Source of the DNA: JACPDH01 sp041671505
Lineage (GTDB): Bacteria > Acidobacteriota > Thermoanaerobaculia > Gp7-AA8
Assembly (NCBI GenBank): GCA_041671505.1
Contig: JBAZBK010000004.1
Coordinates: forward strand, 124,001-188,000
Direction: 5' to 3'
DNA length: 64,000 nt
The notes below the pieces were generated by a model. The model was not told where the DNA came from. It searched no databases and saw only the letters and a program-made list of their open reading frames with translations. Every line of letters starts with the position of its first letter. Positions within the stretch are counted from its first letter, which is position 1. A program made the translations under genes and the position numbers. Below, one piece after another: positions 8,853 through 18,370 of this stretch.

Positions 8853-10748
8853 TCAGCTCCTGATGCGCAGAAGCGCCGCACCTCCGAGAACGATCATCAG
8901 CAGGATGAGCGACCATTCGGACAGAGTCGGAACGCTCGTGACGACCGCAGCCGCAGCCACGAAGTTTGCGGTTGCGGAGTTGTCGCCCGTGTTCGCCTCG
9001 CCGCCAACCATGCTGGCCTCGGCCGTGTTGGCCACATTCCCGGACCCGACGATCGTGGCGACGATGTCTACCGTCTCGCTCGCACCCGCCGCGAGAACTC
9101 CCATGTTGCACGTCACCGTTCCGGCGGCCTGAGAGCACGATCCCGCGGAGGCGGTCGAGCTCACCCACGACAGTTGCGCAGGCAGGGTGTCCGTCACGGT
9201 GACCGCCGTGCTGTCTGCACCTCCACCGTTCGTCACCGTGATGCGGTAGGTCACGTTCGAACCCACGATGTAAGGTCCGGCCGTGAGCACCGACTTGGCC
9301 ACGGCCAGATCCGGAGCGCCGTCGACGAACTGCATCCCGGCCGCACCGAAGAACGCCACCGAAACCGGGTCGACAGCGGCCGGACGAATCCCGTTGGTTC
9401 GCGCGGCGATCGTCGGATTCAGGGAGGGCGCCAACGGCAGAATCGTCACACTCACGAGAGTCCTGGTCGGGTCAGGAGTGACCATCAGTGCCGTGATGCC
9501 TGCAGCTGCGCCCTCTCCGTCGGGAACGGCCTCGGATCCGTCGGTCGGAACCAGCAGCCCGAACGCCATGCTGACGGAGGGAACGACGTCGGTTGATCCC
9601 GGAATCAGCCCTGGAAGCGCACCGAATCCGAACGGAAGGCCAAGGATCGGGAGCAGTGTCTCCACCTGACTTGTGCTCGCATCGTCGTAAGTGAGGGTAA
9701 TCGCCATTCCCCGCAGCAACGCTTCCTCAGTGAAGCTTCCACCGAGATCGCCCGCTCCAGGCGTGACCAGAAGGATGACTTCCGCATAACGAGCCGGCGG
9801 CACCGCAAACGTGAGCTCCTCGTCGACTGTCTGTTGGAGCCACGCGTTATTGCCATTGGAAGCGTTGGAGAAGCCGAGCTGGATCGACGGCAGGCATTCG
9901 GGACGATCGACGAGCAGGGGGAAACCCAATGCGGAGAGCTGCGTCTCCAGCGTGGAAGATGTGATCAGTCCGTCGTCAGGCATCCCCGCGTCGTCCCCGA
10001 AGAACGAAGCCGTGGCGAATGCGAGGTGTGCCGTCGACGACGCGCTGCTGATCGTCAGCAGCGTGTCCTGCGTCGTATCGCCCTCGTTGACCACGAGATC
10101 GCTGTTGAAATGCGAGGAGACGTCGAAATTCACGAATACGGGCGCACCGGCAACTACGCGATGAAATGCCGTCGAGGGAACGCAGCCGGTCCCGTCCGCG
10201 GTCTCGGGTGCGACGAAGACCGCCGGGTGGTAGACCCCTTCGGCCACGGTCGCGGTCGCGAACGTGACCTGAAGCGTCCCGCCGTCGCCGTCGACGAGCG
10301 CCACGCCATTGGAGATCTTGAAGTACTTGCGCGCGTAACCGACCCGGACCGTTCCGAAGCTGTCGCTGCAGAACGGTGCCGCGTCGGAGACCAGCACGGT
10401 CGCGGACGTTCCGTTGATGTCGCCTGACGAAACCCCGGCGGTCCAGTTGTCCGGCACCTCCAGCATGATCAGCATCGAGTCGTTTTCAGCCTGTACCTGG
10501 ACGCTCTCGGGACGCGCGTTACCGGTCCTCCTCTGCTGAACGGCGGCGGCAATCTTCTGGACAGTCCCGCCCGCGGCGAGCGAAGACTTGGCGCCGATGC
10601 CGGAGGTGCCCACCATCCACTCGACGTCGAGAGTGATGGAGGAATTGCTCTGTACCACACAGGGCCCGGTCACCGAGACCTGCGTGCATGAAGCGAGCGC
10701 CAGACTGCCGACGGCGAGAACGACCACGAACTTCGGAACGAATCGCAT
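8853..10748 (-). CDS. Lipoprotein with DUF11 repeat and IPTL-CTERM sorting tail
   Basis: A 631-residue exported protein. The start chosen is ATG at 10748 (GGGGAG upstream), although the frame is open further 5'. The N-terminus is a lipoprotein signal peptide with lipobox LASC and C21. The middle (about 25-480) is beta-rich and unrecognised. A DUF11-type repeat (about 485-600) contains VTVTDTLP and ANTAEASM. The last 26 residues form an IPTL-CTERM signal: VPTLSEW, a hydrophobic helix and a terminal RIRS. Such tails are normally handled by an exosortase, none of which is in the window. Having both an N-terminal lipid site and a C-terminal sorting signal is odd. Function is unknown; cell-surface location is inferred. 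Confidence 0.85.
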   Translation of the reverse strand: MRFVPKFVVVLAVGSLALASCTQVSVTGPCVVQSNSSITLDVEWMVGTSGIGAKSSLAAGGTVQKIAAAVQQRRTGNARPESVQVQAENDSMLIMLEVPDNWTAGVSSGDINGTSATVLVSDAAPFCSDSFGTVRVGYARKYFKISNGVALVDGDGGTLQVTFATATVAEGVYHPAVFVAPETADGTGCVPSTAFHRVVAGAPVFVNFDVSSHFNSDLVVNEGDTTQDTLLTISSASSTAHLAFATASFFGDDAGMPDDGLITSSTLETQLSALGFPLLVDRPECLPSIQLGFSNASNGNNAWLQQTVDEELTFAVPPARYAEVILLVTPGAGDLGGSFTEEALLRGMAITLTYDDASTSQVETLLPILGLPFGFGALPGLIPGSTDVVPSVSMAFGLLVPTDGSEAVPDGEGAAAGITALMVTPDPTRTLVSVTILPLAPSLNPTIAARTNGIRPAAVDPVSVAFFGAAGMQFVDGAPDLAVAKSVLTAGPYIVGSNVTYRITVTNGGGADSTAVTVTDTLPAQLSWVSSTASAGSCSQAAGTVTCNMGVLAAGASETVDIVATIVGSGNVANTAEASMVGGEANTGDNSATANFVAAAAVVTSVPTLSEWSLILLMIVLGGAALLRIRS

Positions 10749-11144
10749 TGAAAGCTCCCCTTTATGTGCAACCTGAAAACCAGAGCCAGCTCCGACTGCG
10801 AATGAATGAGTGCCGCACGGCAGGGAAACAATGCCGCAGCTTCGCATCCAAAGCCTCGCCACCCTAACACCGTGGCGATCGAATCCGTGATTATCTCCGA
10901 TTTTGGTGACTGTCCCCAAGCCTGAGTGACGAAAATGATCGATCCGTTTCCGCACCAAGGCGCAGGCCGGAGAGTCGGCCGGCGCCCGGACAAGGACCGA
11001 CGCGGAGTCGCACCAGCCAGGAGACCGGAGGGCGCGGGCGGCCTAACGTCCGGACGGAGCCGTCAGAGAATGGAGGTGTCGAGAATCGGCGAACGAACAC
11101 CCTCGGACACCCCTGTATTCTCGATTGAAGATTGCTCGATCCGG
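10749..11144. other. 396-base gap without a recognisable gene
   Basis: This is the only stretch over 300 bases without a gene. It holds the upstream region of the minus-strand lipoprotein and the 3' flank of the ggt gene. I see a short stem GGCCG/CGGCC (10965-10980) and a GCCTAAC heptamer at 11042; neither is strong evidence of function. Open frames entering from both sides have no ribosome-binding site or recognisable domain. Confidence 0.6.
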
Positions 11145-12892
11145 CTAGTATCCGGCAGCCTGCCCGTCTTTCCTCGACTCCGATGCACCGAACCAGACGC
11201 CTCGCGCCTGGTCGCGCATGATCGCCTGGTAGCCGCCGTAGCCGCCGACGTCGGTCCGCACGTCGTGCCCCATCCCTTCCAGCGCGCGCACGGTTTCCCA
11301 CGGAACACCCGACTCGACGAACACGTAGCCGCCGTCCGTCATCGCTTCTCCGGTCGGCTCGGACGAGCCCTCGTGCTGCCAGCGGGCAGCGTCGCCCGCC
11401 TCCTGCAGCCCCATCCCGAAGTCGATCAGGTTGACGAGGATCTGCACGTGCCCCTGCGGCTGCATCGCGCCCCCCATCACGCCGAAGCTGAGCCACGGCT
11501 TGCCATCCTTCATCACGAAGGCTGGGATGATGGTGTGGAACGGGCGCTTCCCCGGGGCGTAGACGTTAGGGTGGCCCGGAGTCATCGTGAAGAGCTCGCC
11601 CCTGTCCTGGAAACCGAACCCGAGACCCGGCACCACGATCCCCGAGCCCATGCCGCGGTAGTTGCTCTGGATCAGCGACACCATGTTGCCGTCGCTGTCG
11701 GCGGTCGTGAGATAGATCGTGTCGCCTTCGTCGATCTTCGGGTTGCCGGTCGGGATGCGCTTCTGCGCCCGGGCCAGGTCGATCAACTTCCGCCGCTCGG
11801 CAGCGTATTCGTCCGAGAGCAACCCCTTGAGCGGGATCTTCGCGAAGTCGGGATCGGCGTAGTGGCGCGCGCGGTCCTCGAAGACGATCTTCTTCGCCTC
11901 GATCATCAGGTGCAGCGCCTCGGGACTGTTGAAACCCATCGACTTCAGGTCGTACGCCTCGAGCAGCTGCAACATCTGCAGCGCGGCGATCCCCTGCGTG
12001 TTAGGCGGAAGCTCGCACACGTCGTAGCCGCGATAGTTGACGCTGACTGGCTCGACCCACTCCGAGTGATGGGCCTCCAGGTCCGCGCGACGGAGGTATC
12101 CGCCGTTCTCCCGGAAGAAGCGGTCGATCCGATCCGCGATCTCCCCGCGATAGAACGCGTCGCGCCCCTTCGATGCCAGCAACCGATACGTCCTGGCCAG
12201 ATCGGGATTGCGGAAGATGTCGCCCTTTGCCGGCGCGACGCCCTTCGTCGTGTAGGTGTCGCGAAAGCCGCCGGGCTGCTTCGAGAGCGCGGCCACGCCG
12301 CGCCCCCAGTAGTACGCGATCAGCTCCGAGACCGGAAAACCCTCCTCCGCGTAGCCGATCGCGGGAGCGAGCACGTCCTTCATTGGAAGCCGGCCGAACT
12401 TCGCGTGGAGCTCGAACCAGCCGTCGACCGCGCCCGGCACCGAGATCGGCAGCATCCCGGTGGGAGGGATCGATTCACGGTCGAGCTTCGCGAGCTCCGC
12501 CTTCATGGTTTCGTACGTGAGGGCTGTCGGGCTCCGTCCCGACGCGTTGATACCGTAGAGCTTCCCGCTCTTCTGGTCCCAGACGATGGCGAAAAGGTCG
12601 CCTCCGACTCCCGAACCGGTCGGCTCCATGAGGCCCAGCGTCGCATTCGCGGCAATCGCGGCATCGACGGCCGAGCCACCCTTTCTCAGGATCTCGATCG
12701 CGACCTGCGTGGCGAGCGGCTGGCTCGTCGCGGCCATCCCGTGTTTCGCGATGACCTCCGAGCGCGTTGCAAACGACCTTCCCGTCACCCGGTCCACCTG
12801 AGCCTCCATCGTCGCAGCTGGAGCAGACGTCAGTAGCGAGACAACGGCAGCAGCAATGAGCGCACTACGCCCGCGGAAGCCCGATCGTGTCA

Positions 12893-12896
<4 letters not shown>
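11145..12896 (-). CDS. ggt: Exported gamma-glutamyltransferase family protein
   Basis: An N-terminal nucleophile hydrolase that transfers or hydrolyses gamma-glutamyl groups (glutathione and related amides). The 583-residue precursor has a signal peptide (about 1-29). The predicted autoprocessing site and nucleophile is T393 in GDTIYLTTADSDGN, giving large and small subunits. The SGVGGD segment (95-100) and the PNTQG motif (298-302) fit the family. The second glycine motif reads GVMGGAMQPQGH rather than the classical GSPGGSTI, pointing to the YwrD/acylase-like branch, so the natural substrate may not be glutathione. Its ATG overlaps the stop of the GAF-GGDEF gene by four bases. Confidence 0.92.
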
Positions 12897-14608
<1,712 letters not shown>

Positions 14609-14692
14609 TTCTCACTCCGCGGTCGGCGTTGGTCGCAACTTGCCGTGACGCGACGGGAATTGTACGTCCGGTGGCCGTCAAACGTATGTGAC

Positions 14693-15160
14693 TCAGCTAA
14701 CAGGTGAGAGTACGCTCCTCCAAGTGGCCCTGACGGAGGCAACAGGCACCTTCACGCTGACGTTTTCGTCGTCGGTTACCACGTCGATCACCAGGTGTCC
14801 GTCGCGCTTCGCAATCGTGACGTGCTCCCCACCCTCGTCCACCTCGACGAACACCATGTCGGGAGCCTTCTCGAGCTCGTCGACCACGACCGCGAGAAGC
14901 GGCTCGTAGCGGCCGATCTCCTGACGCAGCCTCTCCCGCTCGTCGGGAGGCATCACCGCCGGGACGAACGAAAGGCAGAAGTTCACGAGCGCGCCTGGGA
15001 CCATCATCTTGATTCGCGCGCCCCCCGGCGACTTCTCCACCACGTCGATTGCCAGCATCCCCTGACTCGTGACCACGTGATACGTCGCGTAGGCGAGGCT
15101 GCCGAACAGAAGGCAGATGCCGGCCGCGATTCCGAAGAGAATCCTGTGCGTGCGTGTCAT
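14693..15160 (-). CDS. Hypothetical membrane-anchored protein
   Basis: A 155-residue protein with an N-terminal signal anchor (about residues 8-28) and a predicted periplasmic domain of mixed alpha/beta character. The start is ATG at 15160 with GGAGG a few bases upstream. I do not recognise the family. The pattern VEVDEGGEHVTI resembles AVDEDGTRVRM in the neighbour at 15171-15710, and both have a P-x-x-LV element earlier, so the two may be distant paralogues. The genes are 10 bases apart and almost certainly co-transcribed. An envelope function is inferred only from the signal sequence. Confidence 0.78.
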   Translation of the reverse strand: MTRTHRILFGIAAGICLLFGSLAYATYHVVTSQGMLAIDVVEKSPGGARIKMMVPGALVNFCLSFVPAVMPPDERERLRQEIGRYEPLLAVVVDELEKAPDMVFVEVDEGGEHVTIAKRDGHLVIDVVTDDENVSVKVPVASVRATWRSVLSPVS

Positions 15161-15170
15161 GGTCGCCTCC

Positions 15171-15710
15171 TCACTCCGCAGCCGGGGTCGAGTCGACCCA
15201 CATCCTGACGCGCGTGCCGTCTTCGTCGACGGCGAGCAACTCGCCCGATCCAACGGTTGCGATCACCCGCGCTGCCGCCTGGAAATCGAGTCGGTCGGGA
15301 CTTGAGAGAAGCGCATCGACGAGTCGCGCGGGAATCCGGACCTCGGTGCCCGAAGCATCGTCGTTCTCGTGAATGACGAGCGTCTCGGAGACGCCGGCGC
15401 CGTCCAGCTTCCACGTGGCGCCATCCTTCGTCACTCCGCCTTTGCCCGAACGCAGCGCCCGCCACGTTTCGCGGAGCTCGCGAACCTCGACCTGCTCGCC
15501 GTTCCACGCGATCTCCCCGTCGTCGATCTTTCCTTCGTCGACGAGAGGCGCCACGCGCTCCACGAGTGTGTAAGGAAGATTGATCTTCACGGTCGACGGG
15601 CGCGAGCCCGATTCGGTCACGCGGAGATGGAGCCAGAGGTCGGCGTGCGCGATCGGCGCGACGGCGAGCGCCAGCGCGGCGGCGATTCCAATCCTGATCA
15701 GGCTCTTCAT
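15171..15710 (-). CDS. Hypothetical exported protein
   Basis: A 179-residue protein with a cleavable-looking signal peptide (1-23, ending AHA) and a soluble periplasmic domain. It contains two weakly similar halves, each with a VxIPxxLV-like element followed by an acidic beta stretch (AVDEDGTRVRM near the end). The family is not recognised. It lies downstream of moaA on the same strand and 10 bases upstream of the related gene at 14693-15160. Confidence 0.75.
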   Translation of the reverse strand: MKSLIRIGIAAALALAVAPIAHADLWLHLRVTESGSRPSTVKINLPYTLVERVAPLVDEGKIDDGEIAWNGEQVEVRELRETWRALRSGKGGVTKDGATWKLDGAGVSETLVIHENDDASGTEVRIPARLVDALLSSPDRLDFQAAARVIATVGSGELLAVDEDGTRVRMWVDSTPAAE

Positions 15711-15773
15711 TGCATTGCTCCCTGGTGAGCAATAACGGGAGCCCGCGGAAAAGGTTGCAGTTTCGGGGCCGGC

Positions 15774-16784
15774 TCAGCCGCCGATGTGTGACATCTCCAC
15801 CTTGCGGCCGTGCGCGGTATTCGACGTCCTGATCTCGGAGTAGCGGTCGTCCCGCGCCGCCCAGACGTTCGCCAGGCGCGCGGCGATCGCATCGTCACTC
15901 GCACCGCCGCGAAGCAGCGCGCGGAGATCCTCGCCTTTCGACGCGAAAAGGCAGGCGTAGAGCTTTCCTTCCGCCGAGAGCCGGGCGCGGGTGCAGGTCG
16001 AGCAGAACGGACGGGTCACCGACGAGATTATCCCGATCTCGCCGCCGCCGTCCGCATACCGCCAGCGCTCCGCCACCTCTCCGAGGTAGTTGGCGTCGAC
16101 CGGCTCCAGGGCCCACCGCTCACGCAGTCGCGCGAGCACCTCTCCGGCCGGAACGACATCGTCCATCCGCCAGCCATTGGTGTTCCCGACGTCCATGTAC
16201 TCGATGAAGCGGAGGATCACTCCGGTGCCGCGGAACCGCTCGGCGAGATCGACGAGCCCTGCCTCGTTCATGCCGCGCCGCACTACGGTGTCGACTTTCA
16301 CCGGCGTCAGGCCGACCGCGATCGCCGCGTCGATCGCGTCGAGCACGACTGAGACCGGGAAGTTTGCGTCGTTCATCACGCGGAACACCTCGTCGTCGAG
16401 CGAGTCGAGACTGATGGTGATCCGCCGCAGCCCCGCATCGCGCAGGAGCTGCGCCCTGGCACGAGTCAGCAGCGACCCGTTGGTTGTGAGCGTGAGGTCG
16501 TGAAGCCCGGGAACACGCGCGAGCTGGCTGACGAGCTCTTCGATACCGCGGCGGACGAGCGGCTCTCCGCCGGTGATCCTGATCTTCTCCACGCCGAGCC
16601 GGACGAAAATCGCCGCGAGCCTCGCGATCTCCTCGAACGTCAGGATCTCCCCGCGGTCGAGAAACTTGAAGTCGCGACCGAAGACCTCCTTCGGCATGCA
16701 GTAGACGCAGCGGAAGTTGCAGCGGTCAGTGACCGAGATGCGCAGGTCGCGCAGCGGGCGGCCCAGTGTGTCCGTCGGCGTCAT
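15774..16784 (-). CDS. moaA: GTP 3',8-cyclase MoaA
   Basis: MoaA is the radical SAM enzyme that, with MoaC, turns GTP into the pyranopterin precursor of molybdenum cofactor. The 336-residue protein carries the radical-SAM cluster motif C22-NFR-C26-VY-C29, the SAM-binding TGGEP (71-75), and the second GTP-binding [4Fe-4S] ligands C261, C264 and C278. It ends in the catalytic double glycine (HIGG). All key residues are present and the length is typical. No other moa gene is in the window; fdhD, which also serves molybdoenzymes, is nearby. Confidence 0.96.
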   Translation of the reverse strand: MTPTDTLGRPLRDLRISVTDRCNFRCVYCMPKEVFGRDFKFLDRGEILTFEEIARLAAIFVRLGVEKIRITGGEPLVRRGIEELVSQLARVPGLHDLTLTTNGSLLTRARAQLLRDAGLRRITISLDSLDDEVFRVMNDANFPVSVVLDAIDAAIAVGLTPVKVDTVVRRGMNEAGLVDLAERFRGTGVILRFIEYMDVGNTNGWRMDDVVPAGEVLARLRERWALEPVDANYLGEVAERWRYADGGGEIGIISSVTRPFCSTCTRARLSAEGKLYACLFASKGEDLRALLRGGASDDAIAARLANVWAARDDRYSEIRTSNTAHGRKVEMSHIGG

Positions 16785-16921
16785 CGCTCGTTCAAAGTAA
16801 GGCGGTCCAATCCGGAATTCCGGCAGCGGATCGTCCCGCCTCCCGGCCTCGAAACCGCCCCTGCTTCGTCATCTTTCTGCCATGTCCGCCGACAATGATC
16901 CTATGCAGGAGGGCGAACAGG

Positions 16922-17770
16922 GTGAAACTTCAGTCACTTATCGTTGCGATTCTTCTCGCGTTCCCGGCGGCGGCCATGGACATCCCCGCGAACTGGACAA
17001 CCCCGATCGAGCCGTTCAACGTCGTCGGCAACATCTATTACGTCGGCACCGCCGAGCTCTCGTCGTGGCTCATCGTGACGGACGAAGGGTACATCCTGCT
17101 CGACGCGCCGCTCGACGAGAACGTGCCGCTGCTCCTGGCGAACATCGAGACGCTCGGCTTCGATCCGAAGAAGATCGCGATTCTGCTCAACAGCCACGCG
17201 CATCTCGACCACGCGGGAGGCTTCGCGGCGATCACGGCGAAGACCGGCGCGCGACTGTACATGTCCCGAGCCGACGCGGAGCTCGCCGCGCGCGGCGGCA
17301 AGGGTGACTTCGCATTCGGCGACGGCGCGGCGTACCCGCCCGTCGCCGCCGATCGGATCATTGCGGACGGAGAGAAAGTCACCCTCGGCGCTACGACTCT
17401 GACCGCGATGATCACGCCGGGCCACACGAAGGGAAACACCACGTGGACGACCCGCGTTCGCGACGGCGATCGCGACCTTCTCGTCGTGTTCGCACCGAGC
17501 CTCTCCGCTCCCGGATACACGCTCGTCGACAACCATGAATACAGGAGCATCGTCGGCGACTACTGCGCGACGTTCGAGCGCCTCGCGAAATTGAAGCCCG
17601 ACGTCTTCCTCGCGACACACGGCTCGTTCTTCGATCTCGAGACGACGGCAGCCGCGCGCCGCCGCGGCAAGGGCGCGAACCCGTTCATCGCGCCGACGCG
17701 ATACGGCGAGTTCGTCAGCTACTGGAAGGATCGTTTCGAGAAGGAGCTCGCGAGCCAGGAAGCGGAATGA
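16922..17770 (+). CDS. Exported subclass B3 metallo-beta-lactamase
   Basis: A zinc hydrolase of the subclass B3 group. The start is GTG at 16922 (AGGAGGG upstream), giving a 282-residue precursor with a signal peptide of about 18 residues. All B3 zinc ligands are visible: H92, H94, D96 and H97 in SHAHLDHAGG, H168 in PGHTKGNTTW, and H233 in LATHGSFFDL. The C-terminal SAPGYTLVDN and DYCATFERL segments are also typical of B3 enzymes such as L1 and BJP-1. It stands alone, divergent from moaA, with no regulator or mobile element nearby, so it looks like a resident chromosomal gene. Whether it confers resistance is unknown. Confidence 0.92.
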   Translation: MKLQSLIVAILLAFPAAAMDIPANWTTPIEPFNVVGNIYYVGTAELSSWLIVTDEGYILLDAPLDENVPLLLANIETLGFDPKKIAILLNSHAHLDHAGGFAAITAKTGARLYMSRADAELAARGGKGDFAFGDGAAYPPVAADRIIADGEKVTLGATTLTAMITPGHTKGNTTWTTRVRDGDRDLLVVFAPSLSAPGYTLVDNHEYRSIVGDYCATFERLAKLKPDVFLATHGSFFDLETTAAARRRGKGANPFIAPTRYGEFVSYWKDRFEKELASQEAE

Positions 17771-17792
17771 GCACGCGGATGGCGGAAACGGT

Positions 17793-17818
17793 ACGGGCGA
17801 CGCTGTCGCGTCGCCCGT
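17793..17818. terminator. Perfect hairpin between convergent genes
   Basis: An 11-base arm ACGGGCGACGC (17793-17803), loop TGTC, and its exact complement (17808-17818) sit between the 3' ends of the beta-lactamase and flavin reductase genes. The stem is strong, but there is no clear U-run on either side. It probably acts as a bidirectional terminator. Confidence 0.6.
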
Positions 17819-17870
17819 TCGCCGTCGTTCGTTCCGGTGCGGAAGCAGTGCCTCCGCGATCCGATCGAGC

Positions 17871-18359
17871 TCACACCATCTTCCGGTGCCCGCCCTGGAA
17901 GTAGAGCAACGGGGAGCCTTCCGCAACCTCGGCGTTGACCACCTCGCCGACGTAGATCGTGTGATCGCCGCCCGGAAGGGTCTCGTGGAGCCTGCATTCG
18001 ATCGCCGCGAGACAGCCGTCGATGATCGGCACGCCGAGTTGGCCCGGGCGCAACGCGACTCCCTCGAAACGGTCGTCGTGCTTCATTGCGAATCGCAACG
18101 AGATCGTCTCCTGCGAATCGGCGAGCACGTTGACGACGAACCGCTCCCCTTTCTTGATGATGTCGTGCGTCGGCGCAGCCTTGCCGATGCAGACCAGCAC
18201 GAGCGGCGGGTCGAGCGACACCGATGCAAACGAGCTCACGGTCATGCCGTGCCTCACGCCGTTGTGCTCCGCGGTCACCACCGTCACGCCACTTGCCCAG
18301 CGTCCCATCGCCTTCTTGAACCCGCTCGCGTCGATCGCCATCACCAGATCTCCCTTCAC
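17871..18359 (-). CDS. Flavin reductase-like protein (FMN-binding split barrel)
   Basis: A 162-residue protein of the flavin reductase-like family, which reduces or binds FMN/FAD with NAD(P)H, often to supply a monooxygenase. Family features are the N-terminal GRWASGVTVVTA, SSFASVSLDPPLVLVCI, and GDHTIYVGEVVNAEV near the end. The assigned GTG start (18359) has AGGAGGG close upstream; an ATG six codons later also has a GGGAG, so either may be used. It begins 11 bases after glgB and is probably co-transcribed with it. No partner monooxygenase is visible. Confidence 0.87.
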   Translation of the reverse strand: MKGDLVMAIDASGFKKAMGRWASGVTVVTAEHNGVRHGMTVSSFASVSLDPPLVLVCIGKAAPTHDIIKKGERFVVNVLADSQETISLRFAMKHDDRFEGVALRPGQLGVPIIDGCLAAIECRLHETLPGGDHTIYVGEVVNAEVAEGSPLLYFQGGHRKMV

Positions 18360-18370
18360 GTTCCCTCCTG

